Of a DNA stretch of 64,000 nucleotides, positions 17,658-25,781 are shown piece after piece. The notes under the pieces were generated by a model. It worked only from the letters and a program-made list of their open reading frames with translations. It had not been told where the DNA came from and made no database searches. Every line of letters begins with the position of its first letter. Positions within the stretch are counted from its first letter, which is position 1. The position numbers were made by a program, and so were the translations under genes. Origin of the DNA: Bacteroidetes bacterium UBA1947 (GTDB taxonomy: Bacteria; Bacteroidota; Bacteroidia; Chitinophagales; Chitinophagaceae); NCBI GenBank assembly GCA_002336915.1, contig DDET01000047.1, positions 1 through 64,000 on the forward strand. The letters are read 5' to 3'.

Positions 17658-19022
17658 ATGTTGATCCGACGCATACTATTCAGCATACTACTGGTTTCAC
17701 TCAGTTATTGTTATTCCTCTGCACAGGTAATAAATACTGTGGCCGGTAATGGCAGCATTGGCTATAGTGGCGATGGTGCGCAAGCTACCCTGGCACAGCT
17801 TAATGCACTGGCTGTAACTGTAGATGATAGCGGCAACCTTTATATCCCCGATGCTGCTAACAACCGTGTACGGAAAGTGGATGGAACAGGTATCATCAAT
17901 ACCATAGCAGGTACAGGTACTGCAGGATATAACGTTGATAGCGGAGCGGCACTTACCACGCTGTTATACAATCCAAGCAGTGTAGCAATTGATACGGCCG
18001 GCAATATATATATAGCCGACCAGCGCAACCAGCGCATACGCAAGGTGGATACAGCCGGGGTAATGACTGTTATAGCGGGTGTGGGCCTTACAGGCTTTAG
18101 CGGCGATGACAGCGCGGCAGTAAATGCAAAGCTGAACAATCCCATAAGTGTAGCTGCCGATACTTTTGGTAATATATTCATCGTTGATTATGGCAATAAC
18201 CGCATCCGGAAGATCAATCCAGCGGGTATAATAACGACTGTGGCAGGTACGGGCCTAGTAGGGCATACAGGAGATGGCGGGCTTGCCACTGCTGCTACAC
18301 TTGATACGCCCACCTGTGTGGCTGTAGACCTTGCAGGTAATCTATTTATCGCCGACAGGGGTAATAATTGCATCCGCAAGGTGAATACTTCAGGCATTAT
18401 CAGCAACTTCGCAGGCAGCGCTGCAGGCACATTGGGTTTTGCGGGCGATAGCACGGGTGCAACATCTGCATTGCTGGCCCATCCTTATGGTGTGGCAGTT
18501 GATGACTCGGGTAATGTGTATATAGCCGACGAAGAGAACCAGCGTGTGCGCATGGTGAATACTGCGGATACTATATATACCATAGCCGGTACGGGAGTCC
18601 TCTCTTTTTGCGGCGACAACGGCGACCCTATGCTCGCCTGCCTGAACCACCCTAAGGGAGTAGCCGTCGACCATTTGCATAATGTGTATATAGCTGATGC
18701 CTTCAACAACCGGATCAGGAAGATAACTGTGCCGGTAGTAGGAGTGAAGACTACATCAATTAATAAGGCCGGGATAAGACTATATCCTAATCCCAATACA
18801 GGCAGCTTCAACATTGAAGGGCGTATGAAAGCTAAAGACGGCGTGCTGCACTTACAAATGCTGGATATGACAGGCCGTATTGTAATGAGCAGTAGTGTGG
18901 CGATCGTTAATGAACGTGTAAATGCGCAAATACAAATACCTGCGAATGTGCCCGGAGGAATGTACCTGTTACAGCTTAATACTGATACTGAGCGGAAAAC
19001 TATTCTGTTCCAAAAACAATAG
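17658..19022 (+). CDS. Secreted NHL-repeat beta-propeller with T9SS type A sorting domain
   Basis: A 454-aa extracellular protein. The signal peptide is MLIRRILFSILLVSLSYCYSSAQ. About six NHL repeats follow, each with the pattern GVAVDxxGNxYIADxxNxRIRKV then GIITTVAGTG, together forming a beta-propeller. The last 80 residues are a type A sorting domain (IRLYPNPNTGSFNIEG, LDMTGRIV, VPGGMYLLQL). The propeller is likely a binding or display platform on the cell surface; the ligand is unknown. The ATG sits only two bases after a strong hairpin and T-run, an unusual arrangement. It converges on the YihY-family gene, with 7 bases between stop codons. Confidence 0.87.
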   Translation: MLIRRILFSILLVSLSYCYSSAQVINTVAGNGSIGYSGDGAQATLAQLNALAVTVDDSGNLYIPDAANNRVRKVDGTGIINTIAGTGTAGYNVDSGAALTTLLYNPSSVAIDTAGNIYIADQRNQRIRKVDTAGVMTVIAGVGLTGFSGDDSAAVNAKLNNPISVAADTFGNIFIVDYGNNRIRKINPAGIITTVAGTGLVGHTGDGGLATAATLDTPTCVAVDLAGNLFIADRGNNCIRKVNTSGIISNFAGSAAGTLGFAGDSTGATSALLAHPYGVAVDDSGNVYIADEENQRVRMVNTADTIYTIAGTGVLSFCGDNGDPMLACLNHPKGVAVDHLHNVYIADAFNNRIRKITVPVVGVKTTSINKAGIRLYPNPNTGSFNIEGRMKAKDGVLHLQMLDMTGRIVMSSSVAIVNERVNAQIQIPANVPGGMYLLQLNTDTERKTILFQKQ

Positions 19023-19029
19023 CCTTTAC

Positions 19030-19941
19030 TTATTCTTTTACACTCACCTTAGCAAGTTGATACTTTGCTGCATGGGGTAGTGGTTCAATAGGGCATTTGC
19101 GATGTCTGCCCCATACTTTGGTAAATGCAGCCCCGAAGTATAGTATCAGGGAAGAGTAGAAGACGAACAATAACAGGAACACCATAGCTCCCGAGGTTCC
19201 ATACAGCGTTCCGATATTGTTTTGTGATAGTAAGAGATGCACTAGTAGTTTACCTATGCTGAACAGGACGCTGGTTAGCAGAGCACCTGCAAGTGCTATC
19301 GGCCTTGGTGGCCTGCCATCCGGCAGGTACATGAAGAGCACAAAAAACCAGATAGTCACCACAAGTATGGAGACCGCCTCGGTAACGACTGTATTAACAA
19401 AGTAGGCCGCTGCAGGCGCTATCTCGATGATGTACCTTCCCAGTATTGCCTGGATACCGTCCACCAGTAGTACCGCCAGGAATAAGAGGCCGGCAAGCAG
19501 TATGATAACAATAGAGTGGAGGCGCGAGGTAACACTGAATTTGAATCTCCTCCTGGTATCAAGGCGGATGTCCCACAACTGGTTCAGGGAATTTTTAATG
19601 ACGCGGAACAGTGTTGTGGCCACGAACAACAAGAAAAGAAAGCTCAAGGCAGTCACCAGCCAGTTCTGTTCCAGCGCCCTGAAACTGCGGATGGTGGTGA
19701 GTATCTGGTCGGCGCTCTCCTTGCCTAGCACTGCGCTCAGTTTTTGAAATAATTGCCTGCCCACGATCTCCTTGTTTAAAAAGATCCCCAGTGTCCTGAC
19801 AATGATAATAATAATAGGTGGCAGGGCGAACGTGGTAAAGAAAGCAGTAGCCCCCGCCATCCGCAGTGGATCGTTCGCAGTCAACTCCTGTACAGTCTCC
19901 TTTAGCAGTTTCCAGCTTGTAATGGCAGTTTTCTTAAACAT
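19030..19941 (-). CDS. YihY/virulence factor BrkB family membrane protein
   Basis: A 303-aa inner-membrane protein with about six hydrophobic segments and the family's opening pattern (WKLLKETVQELTANDPLRMAGATAFF, quoted in parts: DPLRMAGATAFF near residues 23-34). The family was once called ribonuclease BN, but that activity belongs to another protein; it is now regarded as a probable transporter or regulator of unknown substrate. The frame is open upstream to a TTG at 20031, adding 30 residues that look non-conserved; the ATG at 19941 gives the standard start. It is transcribed opposite to both neighbours. Confidence 0.85.
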   Translation of the reverse strand: MFKKTAITSWKLLKETVQELTANDPLRMAGATAFFTTFALPPIIIIIVRTLGIFLNKEIVGRQLFQKLSAVLGKESADQILTTIRSFRALEQNWLVTALSFLFLLFVATTLFRVIKNSLNQLWDIRLDTRRRFKFSVTSRLHSIVIILLAGLLFLAVLLVDGIQAILGRYIIEIAPAAAYFVNTVVTEAVSILVVTIWFFVLFMYLPDGRPPRPIALAGALLTSVLFSIGKLLVHLLLSQNNIGTLYGTSGAMVFLLLFVFYSSLILYFGAAFTKVWGRHRKCPIEPLPHAAKYQLAKVSVKE

Positions 19942-20113
19942 GGGGCATCCGGCATTCTTGTATCCTATAGATAATAAGATCAGGCCATTAAAAATAGGTG
20001 TAAAAATGCATCCTGGGCTACTTTGATTCAAACTTATTTGATTTTATTTCATGTAAGCTGGGCAATATCAGCTTGCCAAAGCCGTTTAAACATCTTCTTA
20101 AGTTCTTAAAACG

Positions 20114-20121
20114 TACTTTTG
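20114..20121 (+). promoter_or_regulatory. Candidate -7 box (TACTTTTG) of the Kdo8N operon
   Basis: Matches TAnnTTTG and lies 22 bases before the kdnA ATG. It is the only promoter-like sequence seen in the short divergent gap. Confidence 0.5.
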
Positions 20122-20142
20122 TAACCTGAAAAATCAATAAAA

Positions 20143-21351
20143 ATGCCCGGAACAGAATTATTTGGCAGCGAGGAGCGTAAAGAGATACTGGATGTAGTGG
20201 ATAACGGTGTGCTTTTTCGCTATGGCCACGACCAGCAACGCAACGGAAGATGGAAAGCCCGCGAATTTGAAGCGGAAGTAAGAAAACTGACGGGTGCCAG
20301 GTATGCACACGCTATTTCAAATGGCTCGGCGGCAATTGCAATCGCCATGGCAGCCTGTGGCATTGGTGCCGGCGATGAGGTGATCGTGCCTCCATTTACT
20401 TTTATAGCCAGTATAGAAGCTGTGCTATTTATTGGTGCAATACCCGTATTTGCTGAAATAGATGAAACACTCTGCCTGAGTGCCGAAGGCATAAGAAAAG
20501 TAACAACATCGAAAACAAAGGCTATATGCCTAGTGCATATGTGCGGCGGCATGGCCGATATGGATGCTATAATGAAGGTGACTGAAGAGCTAAACCTGAT
20601 CCTCGTTGAGGACGCAGGACAGGCTTTCGCCTCTACTTATAAAGGAAAGGCGATAGGACTGTTTGGCAAAGCAGGCAGCTACTCATTCGACTTCTTTAAA
20701 ATAGCTACTGCAGGCGAAGGCGGTATTTTCGTAACCGATGATGAGGCCACTTATAAACTGGCTGATGCCTATTCAGACCACGGTCATAACCACGAAGGTA
20801 ATAACCGCGGTATGGAACAACACCCGGTACTCGGCTTCAACTACCGCATCAGCGAACTGCATGCGGCTGTAGGCCTTGCGCAAACCCGCAAAGTGCCCCA
20901 GATACGAGAGGCAAATCAGAAACATAAAAAAATGCTCATGAATATCCTTTCCCAAACAGAAGGCATATCATTTGCACATGTGGCAGACCCAAGCGGTGAT
21001 TCTGCAACCTTCCTGAATTTTTTCCTGCCCGATACTGAAACTGCCAGTCGTACGGTAGCCGAACTAAATAAAGCAGGCATAGGCGGCTTCAACTATTGGT
21101 ACACTAACATGTACCATTTCATAAACCAGTGGGACCACCTGAAAGAAATGCGCACTGCTGCAAAACTGCCGGTGGAGTTATTGGGCAGCCCCCAGGATTA
21201 TGCAAAGCTTGAATTGCCTAAATCACAGGAAGTAGTGGGCAGGCTGATATCATTCGGCATCCGCTGTACATGGACCGAGGATGAAGTAAGGGAGCTTGCT
21301 AATGGAATTTCAAATTGCGTTAAGCTGGTAACAGGTGTAGCTACTGTATAA
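20143..21351 (+). CDS. kdnA: 8-amino-3,8-dideoxy-manno-octulosonate transaminase KdnA
   Basis: A 402-aa PLP aminotransferase of the DegT family. In Shewanella, KdnA converts the C8 aldehyde of oxidised Kdo to 8-amino-Kdo (Kdo8N) using glutamate. The Schiff-base lysine is K186 in SFDFFKIATAGEGG, a form typical of KdnA rather than other DegT enzymes; SNGSAAIAIAMA and LVEDAGQAFAST are the PLP-contact loops. It is followed 13 bases later by kdnB, the partner oxidase, which strongly supports the call. It starts the Kdo8N operon. The length is normal. Confidence 0.9.
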   Translation: MPGTELFGSEERKEILDVVDNGVLFRYGHDQQRNGRWKAREFEAEVRKLTGARYAHAISNGSAAIAIAMAACGIGAGDEVIVPPFTFIASIEAVLFIGAIPVFAEIDETLCLSAEGIRKVTTSKTKAICLVHMCGGMADMDAIMKVTEELNLILVEDAGQAFASTYKGKAIGLFGKAGSYSFDFFKIATAGEGGIFVTDDEATYKLADAYSDHGHNHEGNNRGMEQHPVLGFNYRISELHAAVGLAQTRKVPQIREANQKHKKMLMNILSQTEGISFAHVADPSGDSATFLNFFLPDTETASRTVAELNKAGIGGFNYWYTNMYHFINQWDHLKEMRTAAKLPVELLGSPQDYAKLELPKSQEVVGRLISFGIRCTWTEDEVRELANGISNCVKLVTGVATV

Positions 21352-21364
21352 TTAAAGCAAATAA

Positions 21365-22444
21365 ATGCACAAGAACTTTAAGAATATTGAGAAGGTAGTT
21401 TTCGGGCGGGGTAGTTTTGATATGATGGATAGCATTCTTGCTGAACGCAGGAATGATAATGCAGGCTTTATCCTTTTTGTAGTTGATGATTATTTCAAAG
21501 CCAAAGAACTGGAGGCCCGCATTCCCTTTAAAGAGAACGATGTAATACGATTTATAGACGTTGATCCCGCCGAACCAACTACGGAACAGATAGATACCCT
21601 GCGCGATGAAGTAATGGCATCGCGTGGTATACCTGCAGGTATTGTGGGTATTGGCGGTGGCAGCATTATGGATATTGCCAAAGCAGTATCGCTTATGTTC
21701 ACCAACGATGGCTCTTCTACTTTATATCAAGGCTTAAACCTTATAAAAAAACCGGGCATTTACCATTTAGGCGTGCCTACCATCTCGGGCACAGGAGCCG
21801 AGGTGTCGATGACGGCTGTACTCACAGGCCCTGAAAAGAAATTGGGCTTAAAATGCGACTGGACCGTTTTCAATCAGGTAATACTGGACCCGGAGTTAAT
21901 AGCCAGCGTGCCAACCGACAAATGGTTCTACACGGGTATGGATACTTATATCCATTGCATAGAATCAGAGAATGGGATACTGAATAACGCATACAGCCAT
22001 GCTTACGCAGAACAATCATTAAAGCTTTGCCGCGAAATATACCTTGGCGACAATGCAGGCCAAACCCCAGAGAATGACGATAAACTGATGGTGGCCTCTA
22101 TGATGGGTGGCCTCAGCCTTACTTATTCCGAGGTAGGTGTCTGCCACGCTTTGTCTTATGGCCTTTCAAAAATATTAGGTGAGAAACATTGCTATGCAAA
22201 CTGCATCGCCTTCCAGCATCTCGAAGATTATTACCCCGAAGGAGTGAAAGAAATGAAACAAATGCTGGCGAAGCACAAGGTAGTATTACCACAAGGCCTC
22301 AGCAACAAATGGAGCGATGAAGAAATAACTGCCATGGCACATGTGGCTTACAACCTCCACCATATGTGGAACCACGCCATAGGCACCGACTGGAAAGAAA
22401 AAGTGACGATAGACAGTATAAAGGAACTTTACAAAAGAATGTAA
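21365..22444 (+). CDS. kdnB: 3-deoxy-manno-octulosonate 8-oxidase KdnB
   Basis: A 359-aa iron-containing-type alcohol dehydrogenase. KdnB oxidises the C8 hydroxyl of Kdo to an aldehyde with NAD+, giving the substrate of KdnA. It shows the NAD-binding GIGGGSIMDIAKAVS, the loop TISGTGAEVSMTAV, and metal-ligand histidines in YIHCIES and VCHALSYGLS/GEKHCYANC. It sits between kdnA and kdsA, with kdsA beginning 2 bases after its stop codon. The pairing with KdnA makes the specific name more secure than sequence alone would. Confidence 0.9.
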   Translation: MHKNFKNIEKVVFGRGSFDMMDSILAERRNDNAGFILFVVDDYFKAKELEARIPFKENDVIRFIDVDPAEPTTEQIDTLRDEVMASRGIPAGIVGIGGGSIMDIAKAVSLMFTNDGSSTLYQGLNLIKKPGIYHLGVPTISGTGAEVSMTAVLTGPEKKLGLKCDWTVFNQVILDPELIASVPTDKWFYTGMDTYIHCIESENGILNNAYSHAYAEQSLKLCREIYLGDNAGQTPENDDKLMVASMMGGLSLTYSEVGVCHALSYGLSKILGEKHCYANCIAFQHLEDYYPEGVKEMKQMLAKHKVVLPQGLSNKWSDEEITAMAHVAYNLHHMWNHAIGTDWKEKVTIDSIKELYKRM

Positions 22445-22446
22445 TT

Positions 22447-23280
22447 ATGAGCGTTAAAAAGATACAAGTAGGGAATATAAGTTGCGGTGCCGATGAGCTG
22501 TTCTTAATATCAGGCCCGTGCGTGATAGAGGATGAAAGCATAATGATGAAAACGGCTGAAAAGCTGAAAGAAGTAAGTGAACGGTTGAAGATCCGGATCA
22601 TCTACAAGTCATCTTTCACAAAAGATAACCGCAGCAGCCTTAAATACTACGATGGCCCCGGCCTCGATAAGGGCATTAAGATACTGGCCAAAATAAAAGA
22701 AGAATTTGGCTTCCCAATATTAACCGACATACATTATCCCGACCAGGCGGCACCCGCTGCTGAGGTTTGTGATGTATTGCAGATACCTGCTTATCTCTGT
22801 ATGCAGTCAGGCTTATTGACTGCTGCTGCAAAAACAGGCAGGGTAATAAATATTAAACACGGCCAGTTCCTTGCTCCTGAGAATATGAAACACCCGGTAG
22901 GAAAGGTTGTAGACGCGGGCAACGACCAGATCATACTTACAGAACGCGGCTACACCATGGGCTACAACGACCTGGTGGTTGATCCCCGTGCTTTTTACCA
23001 TATGTCACAACTGGGTTATCCTGTTGTTTTTGATATCACGCACTCTATCCGCAAGTATGGCATACCAAGCGCTGATGCAAAAGGCGGTGCAAGAGAATTT
23101 TTGCCCGTGTTGAGCCGTGCAGGTGTGGCCTCCGGAGTAGATGGTGTATTCATAGAAACCCACCCCGAGCCCGAAAAAGCCCTCTGCGATGCTGCCAGCC
23201 AGTTATGTGTTTATGATCTCGAGGAGTTCCTCAAACCCTTGCTGGAGCTGCATGCACTGGAAGTGAAATACAGGAAATAA
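22447..23280 (+). CDS. kdsA: 3-deoxy-8-phosphooctulonate synthase KdsA
   Basis: A 277-aa cytoplasmic enzyme that condenses phosphoenolpyruvate with D-arabinose-5-phosphate to Kdo-8-phosphate. Motifs are the N-terminal SGPCVIEDES, the PEP/A5P-binding KSSFTKDNRSS, TDIHYPDQ, and the C-terminal EPEKALCD. The Cys in SGPCVIE, where E. coli KdsA has Asn, marks it as a metal-dependent (class II) form. The frame is open 81 bases upstream inside kdnB, but the ATG at 22447 gives the normal length and immediately follows the kdnB stop. Confidence 0.95.
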   Translation: MSVKKIQVGNISCGADELFLISGPCVIEDESIMMKTAEKLKEVSERLKIRIIYKSSFTKDNRSSLKYYDGPGLDKGIKILAKIKEEFGFPILTDIHYPDQAAPAAEVCDVLQIPAYLCMQSGLLTAAAKTGRVINIKHGQFLAPENMKHPVGKVVDAGNDQIILTERGYTMGYNDLVVDPRAFYHMSQLGYPVVFDITHSIRKYGIPSADAKGGAREFLPVLSRAGVASGVDGVFIETHPEPEKALCDAASQLCVYDLEEFLKPLLELHALEVKYRK

Positions 23281-23299
23281 GTTAAGTTTTCCACCCTTT

Positions 23300-23331
23300 T
23301 TTGGTTTGTACGTATAGTTTTTTTATTTTTG
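23300..23331 (+). promoter_or_regulatory. Bacteroidota sigma-A promoter of the toxin-antitoxin pair
   Basis: A TTTG (23300-23303) and a -7 box TATTTTTG (23324-23331) are separated by exactly 20 bases, the textbook spacing for this phylum. It lies just before an AGGAGG and the antitoxin ATG. It gives the module its own promoter inside the Kdo8N operon. Confidence 0.7.
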
Positions 23332-23351
23332 TCGTATAAAAGGAGGTTTGT

Positions 23352-23609
23352 ATGGACGCCAAGATAACAATGAGCTTTGATGCAAGCGTGATAGACAAAG
23401 CAAAAGAATATGCCGCAAATAACGGCATGAGCCTTAGCAGGCTTACAGAGGTATTGCTGCGCAAGGTGGTGGCAGGTAATTATCGCAATATAGAGGACAT
23501 GCCCGTGGCTGATTGGGTATCAATGCTATCTGAGGGCGAGGTTGAATACCATACGCGTGCCCGCAGTCGCAAAACCCTTAAAGACGAATACTACAAAGGT
23601 AAAAAATGA
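23352..23609 (+). CDS. Antitoxin, ribbon-helix-helix type (DUF6364-like)
   Basis: An 85-aa small DNA-binding-type antitoxin. The N-terminus (ITMSFDASVIDKAKEYAANN) has the strand-then-helix layout of ribbon-helix-helix proteins, followed by a second helix (SLSRLTEVLLRKVV) and a basic, disordered C-terminal tail that usually wraps the toxin. A strong AGGAGG lies 5 bases before the ATG. The stop codon overlaps the start of the PIN toxin gene (ATGA), the standard TA arrangement. It probably represses its own promoter. Confidence 0.82.
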   Translation: MDAKITMSFDASVIDKAKEYAANNGMSLSRLTEVLLRKVVAGNYRNIEDMPVADWVSMLSEGEVEYHTRARSRKTLKDEYYKGKK

Positions 23610-24022
23610 GGCTGTTCCTGGATGCTAATGTGCTGGTATCTGTACTCAATAAGGAGTATCCGGTGTATCCATACACGGCAAGGATATTGAGCCTGGCAGG
23701 GAATAAGAAATACACTTTGGTAACTTCTTCCATTTGTCTGGCAATTGCTTATTATTTTGCAGAAAAAAAGCATGGCGATGCGGAGGCAAAAAGCAAGATA
23801 AGCCTGCTGCTGGAGCACATAGATATTGCCGACTGTGGAAAAAAGGAAGCAGTGCTGGCGGCTAAGAATAAAAAGATACACGATTTTGAGGACGGGCTGC
23901 AATACTATGCCGCCATGCATTCAAAATGCAGTTGTATCATTACCAGTGATATGGAAGACTTTTATTTCTCTGAAATGGAAGTATTTGAACCCGAAGTTTT
24001 TTTAAGAAGACATATAAAGTAA
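23606..24022 (+). CDS. PIN-domain toxin ribonuclease
   Basis: A 138-aa PIN-fold endoribonuclease toxin (VapC-like). The acidic metal-binding residues are visible: D6 in LFLDANVLV, D93/D96 in IHDFEDGLQYYAA, and D115 in IITSDMEDF. Active PIN toxins cleave RNA. It is translationally coupled to the antitoxin by a 4-base overlap. The pair is inserted between kdsA and the transaldolase-CBS gene of an otherwise tightly packed biosynthetic operon. Confidence 0.85.
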   Translation: MRLFLDANVLVSVLNKEYPVYPYTARILSLAGNKKYTLVTSSICLAIAYYFAEKKHGDAEAKSKISLLLEHIDIADCGKKEAVLAAKNKKIHDFEDGLQYYAAMHSKCSCIITSDMEDFYFSEMEVFEPEVFLRRHIK

Positions 24023-24042
24023 AACACGACAAAAAACGATAC

Positions 24043-25056
24043 ATGGAATTATATCTTGATTCTGCCAACCTGAAGGAAATTGAAGAAGGTTTTAAACTGG
24101 GCTTCCTGAACGGGCTTACCACTACTCCTACTTTTATGCAGCGGGAGGGTATTACCGATGTGGATGGTACTATAGTAATGCTTTCTAAAATGGTTCCCGT
24201 GCTGCAGATAGAAGCACTGGGTAATACGGCTGAGGATATTCTGAAAGAGGCACGCCGCCAGCTCGACCTGGGCCTTGACCCGAAGCGCACAGTATTCAAG
24301 ATACCGGTATCGCTGGAAGGTGTAAGGGCTTGTAACCTATTGCGTCGTGAAGGGTTGTTGGTCAACGTGCACCTTGTGTATACTTTACAGCAGGCTTATA
24401 TGGCTATGCATGCAGGTGCATCTTATGTATGCCCGCTGGTAGGTCGTTTGCAAGACCAGGGCCATGATGCCTTGAGTCTCGTTGAGCAATGCGTAAGTGC
24501 AGTATATCAATACGGCTACGATACCAAGATCATGTTCAGTTCGGTCCGCAATGTGGAGCATGTGCGTAATGCCATCAATATTGGTGTGCACACCATTACC
24601 GTTCCTTTAAAAATACTGAAAGCACTCACTGAAAATAATTTCACTACACTGGGTACTGAGCAGTTCATTAGCGATACAAGGCTGATGACCGTGAAGGTAA
24701 AAGATGCCTTAAATGGTGTTAACCCCACTGTCGCCGCTGATGCCAACCTTAAAGATGCAATCGTAAAGATGACGAGCTATGGCTTCGGCGCCGTGACTGT
24801 TATAAATACCGATGGCAGCATAAAAGGTGTATTTACAGATGGCGACCTGAGAAGGCTGTTGCAAAATGAAGGTGAGCACATACTGGATAAGAAACTGGTC
24901 GATATGGAATACAAAAGCCCGATCAGCATAGATGCCAATGCTTTGCTGAACGAAGCTGCCGGCATCTTCAAGAAGACGAATGTTGATACTATATTGGTAA
25001 CCGATAATGGTAAGCCTTTCGGTATGCTGGATATACAGGACCTTAAGGAAGACTAA
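24043..25056 (+). CDS. Transaldolase-family aldolase fused to a KdsD-type CBS pair
   Basis: A 337-aa fusion protein. Residues 1 to about 212 are a transaldolase/fructose-6-phosphate-aldolase (FSA) domain: opening MELYLDSANL, TTTPT near 26-30 (TTNPS in E. coli FSA), the Schiff-base lysine K86 in VFKIPVS (VVKVPVT with K85 in FSA), then GRLQDQG and MFSSVRN at the substrate-phosphate positions. Residues about 220-337 are two CBS domains with GVFTDGDLRRLL, nearly the same phrase as in KdsD, the arabinose-5-phosphate isomerase, which is normally SIS plus CBS. The gene lies in the Kdo8N operon, where no SIS-type KdsD is present. I infer that it may supply D-arabinose-5-phosphate; FSA enzymes are known to make that product from glycolaldehyde and glyceraldehyde-3-phosphate in vitro. 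A generic transaldolase role remains possible. Confidence 0.85.
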   Translation: MELYLDSANLKEIEEGFKLGFLNGLTTTPTFMQREGITDVDGTIVMLSKMVPVLQIEALGNTAEDILKEARRQLDLGLDPKRTVFKIPVSLEGVRACNLLRREGLLVNVHLVYTLQQAYMAMHAGASYVCPLVGRLQDQGHDALSLVEQCVSAVYQYGYDTKIMFSSVRNVEHVRNAINIGVHTITVPLKILKALTENNFTTLGTEQFISDTRLMTVKVKDALNGVNPTVAADANLKDAIVKMTSYGFGAVTVINTDGSIKGVFTDGDLRRLLQNEGEHILDKKLVDMEYKSPISIDANALLNEAAGIFKKTNVDTILVTDNGKPFGMLDIQDLKED

Positions 25057-25073
25057 AAACTACGCTTGCGTTA

Positions 25074-25781
25074 ATGGGCACACTCAACGAAGTAAAAGAT
25101 ACCTTCAAAGGACATTTCCAGGTGGAGCCGCAGGTTCTGGCTGAGAAACTGTCTAAGATCAAAGCTTTTGTCTTCGATTGGGATGGTGTTTTTAACGATG
25201 GCAAGAAAGATGAGCACGGCTCCAGCCCTTTTGGCGAGGTCGATTCAATGGGCATAAACATGCTCCGCTTCAATCACTACTTACACACAGGTAAAACACC
25301 TTTTACCGCTATTTTATCCGGCGAGAAGAATAAGGCTTCCTTTGCCTTTTCATTAAGGGAGCATTTCAATGCCGTTTACTACAAGGTGACTAATAAAAAG
25401 GAAGCGCTGGTTCATGTATGCCAAACCAATAATTTAGAGCCGCACGAGATCGCTTTCTTTTTTGATGATATACTTGATCTAAGTTTTGCCGAGCGCTGCG
25501 GTCTGCGTATAATGGTGGGCCGCCCCTGCAACCCATTTCTTATTGAATATGCGCAGCGCAAGAACCTGGCTGATTATATTACTGCTGCCGATGGTAGTAG
25601 CAATGCGATACGGGAGGCCACCGAATTATTGATAGGCACCCGTGGCCTGTACGACGAGACAATACAGCATCGCGCATACTTTACTGCCGAATACAAAGCA
25701 TACCTGCAAATGCGCAATATGCCCGAACCGGTTTTTTATACCGATGTACATTCCGAAATAAAATTCCAGCTACCTCAATGA
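25074..25781 (+). CDS. HAD-family phosphatase, KdsC-like
   Basis: A 235-aa HAD-superfamily hydrolase, expected to remove the phosphate from Kdo-8-phosphate. The nucleophile motif is FVFDWDGVFNDG (both Asp present, comparable to DVDGVLTDG of KdsC); a later FFFDDILDLSF fits the metal-binding acidic pair. It is longer than typical KdsC (about 175-190 aa), with an extra N-terminal 25 residues and a C-terminal extension (HRAYFTAEYKAYLQMRNM). Its position between the transaldolase-CBS gene and kdsB, overlapping kdsB by 4 bases, supports the role. Confidence 0.75.
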   Translation: MGTLNEVKDTFKGHFQVEPQVLAEKLSKIKAFVFDWDGVFNDGKKDEHGSSPFGEVDSMGINMLRFNHYLHTGKTPFTAILSGEKNKASFAFSLREHFNAVYYKVTNKKEALVHVCQTNNLEPHEIAFFFDDILDLSFAERCGLRIMVGRPCNPFLIEYAQRKNLADYITAADGSSNAIREATELLIGTRGLYDETIQHRAYFTAEYKAYLQMRNMPEPVFYTDVHSEIKFQLPQ

